From: Pelecanus crispus
Taxonomy: Eukaryota > Chordata > Aves > Pelecaniformes > Pelecanidae
DNA length: 64,000 nucleotides
Direction: 5' to 3'
Assembly: GCF_030463565.1 (NCBI RefSeq)
Contig: NC_134646.1
Span: 20,813,296-20,877,295 of the forward strand
The position numbers were made by a program, and so were the translations under genes. Position 1 is the stretch's first letter. Every line of letters starts with the position of its first letter. Positions 48,204 to 59,800 of the stretch are shown piece by piece. A model generated the notes under the pieces. The model worked only from the letters and a program-made list of their open reading frames with translations, was not told where the DNA came from and searched no databases.

Positions 48204-48212
48204 GGCGGGAAA
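48204..48212 (+). promoter_or_regulatory. E2F-like site
   Basis: GGCGGGAAA, the complement of TTTCCCGCC, which fits the E2F consensus. It lies 12 bases after the first plus-strand splice donor. In so GC-rich a region such a match can arise by chance. Confidence 0.45.
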
Positions 48213-48690
48213 GCGGCGGCAGGAGGACGAAGAAGGGGGTGCGGGCACGGCCCCGTTGGCGGGGAGGGAGCGGCGGAGCCCGGGAGGGAGCGGCGGAGCG
48301 CTGACAGCTGCCTCCCGCCGGGAAGGCACAGGCCCGGCCCCGCTGGGCGCGCTCCCCGCGGTGGGGCGGGCTCCCGGGCGGCCCCGTCGACCTCGCCGGG
48401 ATCGCGGGGACAGCTGTCCCGGTCGCCCCGCCGCCGCGGGACATGCCTGCTTGGCGGGTCTCTTCACTGCTGCTCGCTGAGATCAGCTGCGCCTAAAGGT
48501 GCAGCGGAGCGGTGGGGTTAAAACAGACCCGGGGAGCGGCGGGGGGCCTGCGGCGAGGCTTCCTCCTCGGACCGGGGGGTCTGTGCTGGACCCGCCACCG
48601 CCCCCTTCCCTGCCGGTCCGGAAGCAGTTGGGGTTTGGTGGCGGGGCAGCTCGGGGTGGGGGACGCCCCGCGGGCGGCGGGGAGGCGAGG

Positions 48691-48715
48691 CGGGGCGGGG
48701 CGGGGCGGCGGGGGC
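48691..48715 (+). repeat. G-quadruplex-prone G-rich tract
   Basis: Three CGGGG units in tandem followed by CGGCGGGGG, giving at least four G runs of three or more. G-rich on the plus (presumed LIN54 sense) strand. Confidence 0.7.
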
Positions 48716-48754
48716 AGGTGTGGCGGGGGCGGGCCGCGGGGGGGCGGCGGTGAC

Positions 48755-48845
48755 GGGGTGAAAATGGCGGATCTTTCGAAATACGGTGGCGGCTGCTGAC
48801 GGAGCCCGGCGGCTCCCGGCCGCCCCCGCGCCGCCCGCCGATGAG
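48755..48845 (+). other. LIN54: possible alternative LIN54 first exon
   Basis: A second promoter-like segment: AAAATGGCGGAT (YY1-type) at 48761-48772, TTTCGAAA at 48774-48781, then a donor GATGAG|GTGAGG at 48845/48846. The ATG inside the YY1 motif opens an 11-codon frame (MADLSKYGGGC) that stops at 48797-48799. It would therefore be an upstream ORF, not a main start. It could be an alternative first exon or unrelated GC-rich sequence. Confidence 0.4.
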
Positions 48846-51422
48846 GTGAGGCCCCGGGGGGCGCGCGGGGGTAACGGTCGCGGGGGGCGGCCATTGCCGG
48901 CGTCGCGCGATGCCAGCGGTCGCAGCCGCTGGGTCTCGCCTCGCTGGGCCTGGGGCCGGCGGGGCCCGGCTCCTCCGGCCCGCGGGACACCGCGTCGGGC
49001 GGTGGAGAGCCCTCGGGGCCGGGCGGTCCCGGGCCCCTGGCTGTGGCGGCGGCGGGACGCCGTGGCGGCTGGCTTAGGCCCGGGGACGCTCTCTTCGCCA
49101 AACTTGCTGGCGTGGGCCGCCGGAGGGGACCGGGCTGCCGCTTGAGGACCTGCCGGGGCCGCGCCGGACTTGGTCCGGGGTGAGGACGTCCTGCCTTTGT
49201 CTGCGGGGATGCTCGCTCGGGCTCTGCTCTGCAGAGCAGGGTGCGGTGAAAACGGCGTAGGGTGTTTTCCACACTTCCTTAACTCACCCAAGTGCGAGGG
49301 CGCACCTGTGCCTTCAGCGTGCTGCTGCACGGCCGTGGACAGCCTCCGAGTTGGAAGTGAATTTAGCTGGACCATCTTTTGGGATAGTCCCAGCTCCTCT
49401 CTTCATCGCTCTTGCTCATTACGAGGTATATTTGCGGTTAGAATGTGTTATTAATTATTTGTGGCCTTGACTTTGAAGCACATCGTGTACTAATTATGTA
49501 ACATTTGGTATGGAGGTTTTGAGTTCTGGAAAGCACTGCGGCATTGAGAGCATGTGAAATTGTCTACTGGAACATAGTGTGAACAGGACGAAAGCTCTCA
49601 GACTTAAGATTTCAAGTGAAGAAAGAACAGATATTTAAATGGTCTTTCATTAGGTTCATCCTTCTGAACAGTTGCTTGAAATATATTACAGTTATTGTAG
49701 AAAAAACTGAATATAGAAAAATAATTTGGAATATTCCTTGCAATGTTTACGTAAAGCTGGCAATAACAAGCAATGCCTTGTGCATGTGGTTAGCTTATTC
49801 ACAATAGCTTTTTGGCTTATTGGAGGCAAGAAGAATAGTGGGTTATCAGCTGAGAATATTTCTTTTGTCAGGGGAATCCTTTTGCAAAATAAAATGCATT
49901 AGACTTGTCTTTTTTTAATCCCCAAGACATCCAGTTTACATATGCGTCAGCAAGTGGTAACTTGGTTACATGCCTTGTACAGACTTGTATCAACCTACCG
50001 AGAGATGTATGGCTTATGGCTCTGTAGGCCAAGCACTCTTAAAGGCTGGCTTGGAGAGTATGTTAGAAAATACAGCCCAGCTAATGGGTTAAAAAGGTAC
50101 TTTGTGCTTCTTGTAATGTGGTAAGTTTCAAAAGTTTGTTATGCAAGGTTGATTGTTCAGATTAGTATCAAGAACTATCTGCTGTTGTTTGGTTTGCTTA
50201 TACCTCTGTGATGTCCAGATAGTTTGTAACTGAATGCTCTGAATGTTTCAGCTAGAATTCTCAAAAAGCTTTAACTGGTTTCAGGTTGAGTATATGCTAA
50301 CCGCAGGTAAATTTGAAGTGTGGTGATGACGGGTGCTGTTGGATTTCAGACTTAGAGACATTGTTATCTCATGCGTTGGGGTATCTTTTACTTTATGTTT
50401 TGAAAAGCAGTCAAAGCCCCTTAGATTTTTTTTTTTTCCTTATACTTGTTTGAACAATATTTGGAGGAGGGGGTGGAAGTAAGGTAGACTGAGGGGTGTG
50501 TGTTTTGATTTCTGCTTCGGCAACAAACTGTGCTTCCTTATCTGTCACTTGGTCTGCTTGTGCTTCTGTTCCCTTCCTGTGCTATAGAGGTAGTGCTTTC
50601 TTACTTAACATGCTGTTAGAACCACATCTTGATGTCCTACGGAATTTGTGTACTACAGTGGTGGGATTCATAACAAGTACCTAGGAGACAAACTCATGGT
50701 TGTTTGTGTGGTGTCTTTTCTTTTTTTTTGTTCTTAGCTACAGGAGCTCCCAATAAGAAGTGGAAAATGTTTCTTGAACTCTTCATTCAAGGGTTTGTAT
50801 TTTGCCAGGCCTTACATTTGAGTAGCTTGGTTTCTTCGGTTGCTTAAAAAAAACAGTAAGCAGCATGTGGCTTTCAGTACAGCCTTTGACTAGGGTTGCT
50901 CAGTTGACAACATTAGAAAACATAAAAGTTTTTCTTGCACAAGAAAGAATGAGACTGCCGAAATAATCCCTTGATCAGTGATGGGTGTGCATAGCTACAT
51001 GATGCGAGAGATTCAGGTTTCTCATGTTCCAGATCCAAGTGTAGATTAGTGGCTCCTTAACTCTTCCAACTTTTGTGTCATTCCCCTTCACAAGCTGTAC
51101 TTCTGCAATTGAACATGTTGCTATACCCACATGAGGGTTATACCCTTAGTTTTGGGCTCTGCTCTGTCATATGAGTTCCAGGTACATAACAAATCCCCAT
51201 CTCTACGGTCTGGCTGGGTTTTTTTTTCTTTCTTTGGAGTGACAGCAGTTTCTGCTATGGACTCAAGAAGCCTATCTGAAGAATGTTTTAGAAACTTCTT
51301 TAGATCAATCTGTTTTTCCTGTGAAAAGTTTTTCAGGGTCTTTTGTTTGGTGTTTTTATATTATTTTTATCAAAAAGTTCCCAGTGGTCTCAGGTCTGCC
51401 TACATAGCTTAATCTGCTTCCT

Positions 51423-51440
51423 CCCCCCCCCCCCCCCCCC
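51423..51440 (+). repeat. poly(C) tract, 18 C
   Basis: Uninterrupted run of C in the presumed LIN54 intron 1. Its length may be unreliable in an assembly. Confidence 0.95.
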
Positions 51441-53990
51441 AAATATTTGAATGAAACAGGAGACACAATGTGCAAACAAGTGAAAGCTTTCTGTTTTAAA
51501 ATCTAGTTAACTGTTAATATTGTCATGTCTGCATAGAGCTTTCCTGACAGCTTTTGTAGTTTCATACTTGCTTTCAATGTTTTTTTTCTAAGTGTTACTC
51601 TCCTATTTATTTGGGAGAAGATGTGGCTATGCACTGCTGTAATCCCATGAGCACTTGTTACTGCTTTGCTCATGAGGAGGATGGCTCTGTTCTTCCCTGG
51701 CAGCTTCTTCCTCTTCTATGCTTTCCCCTTCTCTCGTGCTTTGTAAGCACTTAAGCAGCTACATGTAGACCACAGGTAAAGACTGATCTGCATTAAAACT
51801 AACCTGGCTTTTGTTCTAGGTTGGAGTGAATCTACACAAAATGGCCTGATGTGGTCTAGTGTTCTGCCACCATTGTAAGAGTTGGTTGTACTCTTCCCCT
51901 TCCCTCTGTGCAGGGATTATAAATGCCAAGCTGGGAGGTGAGGGAGGTTCCTGGGTTTCTGCAGCTCACTGACCCAGCTGGACTCTTGGCTGTGGTGCAA
52001 TTCCTTGGTGCTGTTCTGGTGCTCATAGACTTTGAGCTGAGCTATCTCAGCACACTGGCCCACCAGAATTTGCTCACTACTTTGGAGCAGTTTTCTTCCT
52101 AGGTTGAACACCAGCGTCAGCAGCATGGAGAAAGCAGGGCTGAGACAGCCCATAGTTTGGTTTGGATGGCTAGCTTTAACCCAGCTTGGTTTCTCCATCT
52201 GGGCTGCCCTTGCAGCTACATAAATGTTTGCTAGAACAAGGAGGAGGGAAAGTATATGGAAATTAATAGGCAGATGCCAAAGGAGGACAGGAGAGCTTTA
52301 GCAGTAGTGCTGGCTTAATATGCAGAGGTAATTGGAGTATAAGGAAAGTAATGCTGCTGATCATGTGCACAGAGCAGTCAAAGTAGCAAAGGATGCTATT
52401 TGAAATAACAGTGCAATGAAGATATTGCTAGGATGTTTTTCACAGTAAATCCTAAAAAAATGTAGCAGGTGCTTGTTTTATTAGTATGTCATTACCAGTT
52501 TGTTGACAGGATTTTTTTAGCTGTTGGTTTTCCTTTTAAAATTATAATGAAAGCTTAAATTACCCAGAACTTGCCAAGGGAAGAAGGATCTCCTTATAAG
52601 TGGTATGTGGGCAAGTGGTTGGTTTGTTTGGGTTTTTTTCCTCCAGCCATTCTTAAAAAGAGAACAGCTAGCAACTCTATTATAAACATGGCAGCGGTGA
52701 CATGAGCTTAATCTTTCTTCCCATGGGGGAAAAAAAAACCCAAACCTGAACTGTGTAATATAAAACTCTCATATGCGTATCACTTGATAACTGTTACTTT
52801 AAACACATAGGAGTTGCTAATTTGTGTACCTTGCCTGTTCCTCTGATATGCTGCACAGTTGTATGTATGGTGTGTCATGTAGGGAGCATTCACTTAACAG
52901 AATGTAGAGTAATGGGAAGGGAATGGTGTGAATTGGTTGAGTGAATTATGGTTGCCTTGGGAACTGTTATTTTGAATTTTGTGACTATAGACAGTTAAAT
53001 TTGTGGTGAAGAACACCTGATATTTTCTTAGTATTCCTTGTAACCAATGAAAAAAGGCTGGGTACTTGCACTAGTTTTGTATTCAGCATTTGATAAGGAG
53101 TAAGGTTGGGTTTTTTTCCTGCTATAGTTTGCCATTGGTATTGTATTTGACAAATCTAGAACCATGATCCTCTGCGAAGCATGCAAACTGCCTCCATATC
53201 TTGTCTTCTGTAGAGAATGGGAAAAAGAATGGAAATTATTTTGTCTGTGTTCCACATGCATATTTTGTTACTGTGTTAAAACAATTTGCTTTCACTCTGC
53301 TGTTACATATGCAAACATGGTGACTTTGCAGTCTTAGATGATTAATTTTTCCACTTACCTTTGTTAATCATAGCTTTCTAACAGATTAATCTTTTTTTGG
53401 TTTCATGACATGTATTTTTTTAAGGCAATCTCTAGCTCAGTAAGCTTAAACAAAAGACTCTCTGTTGGAAAAAATGCAGTGCTGAGTGATTTTGTAATTC
53501 TTTTCTTTACAACAGAACAAACCTTTCAATTTTAGAGACAAAATATAGAGTGTCAGAGAGAGTAAGAAAATGGGGCATGCATAAAATGAATGACACTATC
53601 TTTTCCCATTATTGAAATGGTAGCAAAATTGAAGGATGGCAATTAATTATGAGAATCATAGTACAGTAAGATGGCCTATGTGCAGTTGTGGTCTTTCATT
53701 TGATAATATACCAGCAGTATGGGACGAATCTTGGGTATACATATGCTTCTGTGAAGGCTTTTCTAGCAAATGAGAGAAAACGTGTCCAGTGTCAAGACTT
53801 TAAGAACTGCATTTCCTATCTTTTTGTGCCATTGATCTTTGTGAATTTCAGTTGCCTGGAATAGTTGATGTGTGCTTGTATGTACTTGGCAAAAAGGGAT
53901 GGGAGAACACAGCAAACAAGGAAATAAATTAGCGTGTTCTTTATTTTGTTTTAGGTATAAAATGACCCAATAAAATTATTTGTTTCTCTT

Positions 53991-54005
53991 CCCCCCCCCC
54001 CCCCC
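53991..54005 (+). repeat. poly(C) tract, 15 C
   Basis: Second long C run on the same strand, 2.55 kb to the right of the first, preceded by a pyrimidine-rich stretch. Confidence 0.95.
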
Positions 54006-56752
54006 TTTGAAATCAACTTAGGCAAACAAGTGACCTTCACTTTCTTAACTGTTGCTTGTTTCTGTTTTGCATAAGTAGGTGTTCTGTGTCACTTGCACTA
54101 GTAAACAGTCAAGAACCTGTGGCCACTACGAGCCTTGTGTTTTTATGTAGTGTATTCAATCTTTTCTTGAAATAAGTTTCTTCTGTTTGCTGGGTTAGCG
54201 TCCAGAACGTTAAATGAAGAGTGGGTTTTTTCGCTTGCAAGGAATAGTTCTGGTGCCAGTGCTGCGAACTGGCCACAGCAGAGGGAACAACAAGGTTGTA
54301 GTCAATTTAGCACCTACAAGGATATTAGCAAAGGTTGTCACTTCTGTTTCCTGTGAAGAAAAAAAAAAAAAAATTGCATATGAGCTATGGATTCTCCCAG
54401 GAGAGAAGCAGAAAACACAAAATTTTTACCATTGCTACTGGAATGACTGGGGAAAATAAGAGCTTGTTCTCTCTGTTGAATGGGAAGGTGAGTTTTGGTG
54501 TTATGTCAGCAAAAAGACATTGGTTGAATAAAAAGTTTTCACAAGCTTGTTGTCCTGGATTCTTAACAAAAATTCTTAATTACATTGTTATCATGAGTTG
54601 TTACATTTGCTTCTGCTTCTAATATTTGTTTATGGCTGCAAAACAAGCTTTGTCCTTGGAAGACAGTTATCTCTTAGTTGTCCAGATAATAAGAACCTAC
54701 ACTACCCTCAATGATGCAGATGCTATAGAATTTTGCTCAAACTCATCTCATAGTCACTTAAAAGTTATGTTGCTGCTGCTCAGTTGGTTTTGATAGACTG
54801 TACAGTTTGACACAGAGCTGTTTGAGTGTGTGTCCTGAGCTGGATTCTGGGAGAACTTACTGAGGTGCTGAGACGCCCTCTGATTCAGGTGTGTCCAGCT
54901 CATTGTGGGCATGTGGTGCTTTAACACAGTGTAGCAATCGACTACAGCAGCTGAGTCACAGCAGATAAGCCACCAAGGCTACAGGTCAGCTTCAATGTCC
55001 CGTCATATATAACAACACTGTTAATCTCCATTCCCCGAAATTATAAATTGACGGTTGGCAAAAGCTTCTTTTGTGTGTACAAAGTTGTCCTAGATGTAGT
55101 AAAGAAGGAAACTATGAGCTAGGTGATCTTGCAACATAAAAAAAAAAAGAAAACGACTTTTTCCATGGAGATGCACAATTAGGGCTTTGCACATAATTGT
55201 TTCTTCTCTTATTACTTCTGAGAATGAGATGAACCTTCTGGATCCGTTTCAACTCAGACAGTGTAGTGGTGACTTGTCCAACTGGTGGTAGGGTGTGTTT
55301 GCTAAGGAAGTCAAATTGGGATGGGTATCCTGTAAGGACAGAAAGGGATCTATTGAGCACCATGGAGGGTGCATGCAAAGAACTCTTCCTTCCAGGTGGC
55401 CTTGGTATGCTGTCTGGAATAAAGCATCTCCAGGGACAGAGTAAGATACAGAAAATATCTCTCTGTGTCACTTTCAGGATATTGAAAACAAAGGTTGTAA
55501 GAAATGATGTGTGGTCCTAGTCTCTGAAATGCTTCTCTGGGTAATCTTTTTTTTTTCTTTTTTTCCCCAACCCAAAAGCTTAACTGTTGGTTTTCTTATG
55601 TACACCTAATGAAACTTATCAGTTTGTATTTCAGAAGCTCTTCAGCCTTTTTTGTTTTGATAAATGTGAGACTTCAGAGGTCTGAGAAGCCTGCATTTGA
55701 AGCGGTCCACATGGTTCTGGAGCAGAGATGAAGATTTCACTGAAATTCCCGTTTGTCCTATTGAATTGATCTCTTGACTCAAAATCTTAATGTGGAATTT
55801 CATTCCACAAAAGCCAGTCAGTTATTGCACAATCCTGGTTATTTAAATAAGTTTTCCCCAAAAGAAATATGGAGGTGCTTTATCTAGAGATTGAAGTGGG
55901 AGGGAGGGGGTAATAGTGTTTTTTTGGCATCTAAACCAAGTCACAGTTTGCCTGCAGGAAAGCTATTTATCAGCTCAGTCCTTCTGCAAGTAAATATATT
56001 CTGTACTTGTTAAGTGTTGTCATGTTTAAGGCTGGTAGAGTTGCTGAGATCTGCAGCTAGAAGCATGTCTTCTGGCAAATCACTGCAATATAACTGAGGT
56101 ATTTTTGCTTTTCTTTCAATGCTCCATTGTACTCAAAAATGAATAAAGTCAACTTAGATTTCTAGGATAATTTTAAAAAGCAGTAGTGGCCATAACAGCT
56201 TTCACTGCTGTCCAAATCTTGACAGCACTACCCTAAAAGCACTGCAGTGTATGGTCGTAGATTTTTATCTGGTTTTCATCTCTGCATTCTTCTAACTTTG
56301 AAAAGAATCATAGGGAATTAAGTTTGTAGGACAAAATGCTTTTCTATGCTATGTTAGCATATTTTTGGAAATGAAATAGCCCACTGAAATCAGTGTTGTG
56401 TGTTTTTTGGTTAGAATGGACTTCATGTATTGTACCTTCTGACTGGACGGCTCTGTTGAAGTATACATGTAATGCACCGCATAATCATTGCACTTCCTGA
56501 TTTGCAAAGTCACAATAAAATTGGTAGGTTACAGTTCTGTTGTGATGAACCTTTGCTTATAAATACAGCGCTAAAATGCACTTTTGCTGAAATTGCTGGC
56601 AGCAAGCCTAATCTTAAAAGGTGCGCAGTATGATAACACCTGTTAAAAGTCTGTGGGGAACTCGGTATCAACCCTATGATGGGAGTTTCCATGCTTCTTG
56701 TTTTTAAGAGTTCTTGGTGCGATATCGCTATGTGTTTTGAATTCTTCTGTAG

Positions 56753-56846
56753 CCCCACATTCAAGAGACGTCTGGAATTCGGAAAGCAAGGCCTTTATTT
56801 CAAGCTGTATTTTAAAGACTGATATATGTGTTTCTTGGGTCTAGTG
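56753..56846 (+). other. candidate non-coding 5' exon
   Basis: 94 bases flanked by a fair acceptor (a T-rich stretch ending TTCTTCTGTAG) and a strong donor (AGTG|GTAAGT). No long frame is present inside, so if used it would be an untranslated exon, possibly of LIN54. Chance pairs of splice-like signals are common in 15 kb of intron. Confidence 0.2.
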
Positions 56847-59800
56847 GTAAGTACTCTTCACATTTATTAAGTTAGGGTTTTTTTTCCAGTCAAGCTAAGT
56901 TCACTACATATATATTCATTTTAACTTCAGAATCTTAGTGCTTTAATTTTGGCCTCCTGAATATGCAGAAAATAAAATAATTTGAAATTATTTTAGGGGT
57001 TATTTCTCTTGGTCTCACCACAAAGTCTGCATTAGAAAATAAGGTTAGAAATGCTTCGTTAAAGGTAAAGGCCCTGGAATCTACAAACACATACTGGATT
57101 GTTCATGGCAGTGAACACCTTCAGAATGTGTTTAATGATCACAAGAACACCTGTGCAGTTTTGTTTTTCAGCTTGTGTGCGACTGTATGTTGGGAAATGA
57201 CTGAAACTGGCATGGAAGCCAAGGGGTGAAGGGAAATGTTCTGATTTTTGGTTTCTGTTTTAGTTTGCTTGAAACTCTGCTTGAAAGTAGAACATTGTTT
57301 CCAGTTACAGAAAGCACACTGGACTGCTTTGAAGTGTTCTGCTGCAATGAATGTTATTTCCAGTTCTTTCCTGGAAAGTTGCTGTAAGTAAGGTGTGTGC
57401 TACACAAGCAGTGTTTAAGACTTCAAGCTTACCATGATAAAGCGACCTTAACACTCCTCTTTAAGAGAAAAGTAGGGTGTACAGATGTGTATGGAATCTT
57501 TCTGTGGTCAACAGCATGCATTTGTTGGTAATCCAAGCATAAATGGCTATCCTAATTACTTCTCTATTTCTGCCTTCTCAGCCTAGACATGCCTGTCATT
57601 TGAAAAATATACACATATCAACGTTCTTTTACTTCTACAGAACATTGCACTGGTAGATCTGCAGGCAGCGTTCGCATAATAGTAATGCCCTTGCTCTTCA
57701 GTGCACTCTGGAATTTACTTAGCACTGGTGAGGATTAGACCTTTAAAGGGCCCTAAGTAGTTCTCAAGAAGCAGATTTATCATCAGTTTGCTGATCCTGG
57801 TCCATCTTCAGAACGACGTGGAAATCTAAGTTTTTGGCTTGCTGTAAGTCACAAATAGCAAATGCTGAAAGTGACTGATAGATACCTATGCAAATTTGAA
57901 ATGTAGACATGGCTTGAAATGCAGACTAATATTAGTAAAATGGTATGGTTTTACCCTCTTCTTAATGGACATTTAACTAGCATGTGAGAGCTAGGTAACA
58001 GCTGTTGAGCCATGCATGGGAAAGTAATTTGACCTTTAAGTGGTTTAGTTTTCTAGATACTAATGATTCTGGGCAAGTGCTTGCAGTTTTTTGGGTTTTT
58101 TTTTTTCAGTAATACTACTCAGTACTTCACAATGGCTAGAATGTTCTTCCTTAATAATATTGTTTTGTAATTGATGGTACATTTGGGCAATGTAATGTTG
58201 ACTTATGGGGATTTTTGTTATGTACTATCTAAGATCTTTTTTAGTTTGATTGTAAAAATTGCTTTTGTACGCAGTGTAATCTAATTTCTGTGGTAGCATG
58301 CTGTGATTCCTTGCATGTGAGAATTAATTTTGCTATGAAGAAAACAGCTATAAGTCACAGGATAGCTGAATCTTAAAGTATATTTGCAACAGCACTTGTG
58401 GTAAAGGAAGAAGATGCAGTCATATTGCGTGCATTGCTTCTCAAGCTTTGGGTATGATCAACTAAAGATTTTTGTGGTGAAGGCAGTCAATTTCATATCA
58501 ATATGTTGGTAAAACACGTTTTGAAGACAATAGGACAAATTTCTGGAAACTTAAGTATTTTTTTTTTTTTAATAGCATGTTTACAAAGAACATTTTCTGT
58601 TCTTCTGTGGGTTTTTTTGGTTCATTGTGTTTTAACTGTCCTTGTCAATATTTTGTAGTATTATATGTCAATGGTAGCAGCATGGAGAGCTTAGTAACTG
58701 TTCCATGGTTTCAATTATTCAAATTGCAAGATGCTTTCCACCCCCCCACCCCCATCCCAAGAGCCGGAAGATTAGGAAGGGGAATGGGAGCAGGTGAATT
58801 AATTGCTGCTGCAGTGTTCCCCCTGGATTGTACTTGGATCTCTCTTTTGTGGCAGCTTCCAACTACCTGAGGCCTGGTAATTTTAAACTGCTTAATCTCT
58901 AAGTATTAAGACAAAAAAAATTGAATTTTTTTCAGCTCGGCAGCCTTCTGAAGTTTACATATCGCCATTATTGGAGAGGGCAGATAAGCAGAAGCTGAAA
59001 ACTTTGAAAAGCATTTAAGCACCTAAACTTTGATTGCATGTGGCTGACAGCATCTCGTACTTCTTGGATAAATCATCAAGAATCCATTCTGTATTTCCCC
59101 TACTTCTTCCTGCTCTTGCCTTTGTTCTAATGAATGGATTTAGGAATTAAATAAATTATGTTTTTAAACCTTTACTAGTTAAGAGAAATGTGCTGATTTT
59201 ACGAATATAACTTCATATGAATATTGTGGGATTTTTGAGTTTTAAAATCCTCAAATCTGAGCTGTAGCCTGCTGACAGTCCCCTGCTCCACCTTTATTTG
59301 AAAGAGAAGTGACTGTGTTGTCACATTTTTGTCTTGGCAAAGGAAATGCCAAATGTTACCCCTTTTGTATTGGCTAACTGGTGATACTGTATTCTTTTGG
59401 GCTTTTTTTCCCCCATGTTTGCATTTAGAGTCCATTGTACTTGCAGTGAATAATTACTTGCTAGGCTGTCCACTCTTACTCTTCTGCCACTCATCTGACC
59501 CTAGTTTCCAGCCTCATACCCCACCACCCAGCTTAGTATATCCCTTGAGAGATACTGCAACTACTGGTGTTCTCCTTTCCCCTTTGCAAATTATTGGGCA
59601 TATGCCTTCATTCTCAATAACATCATCTTAACTTTATTGAACTTTGGAAAAGGTTTGGCCTTTTGCAGCACCAAGGGTGTGTGGAGGCGCTTCGAAGTCT
59701 CTTAATGCAAGGACTCTGATTTTCTACTTTTCGGGAGCTGCAAAACTGTATCCTGTTGCGTCCATCAGGAAGAAAATTGTAGTAACAAATATATGATCAT

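Noticed and set aside
48493-49375. Long minus-strand frames of 259-285 codons right of the promoter
   Set aside because: Composition is almost all Pro, Arg, Ala and Gly, frames overlap on both strands, and no domain is visible. They are typical by-products of a CpG island.
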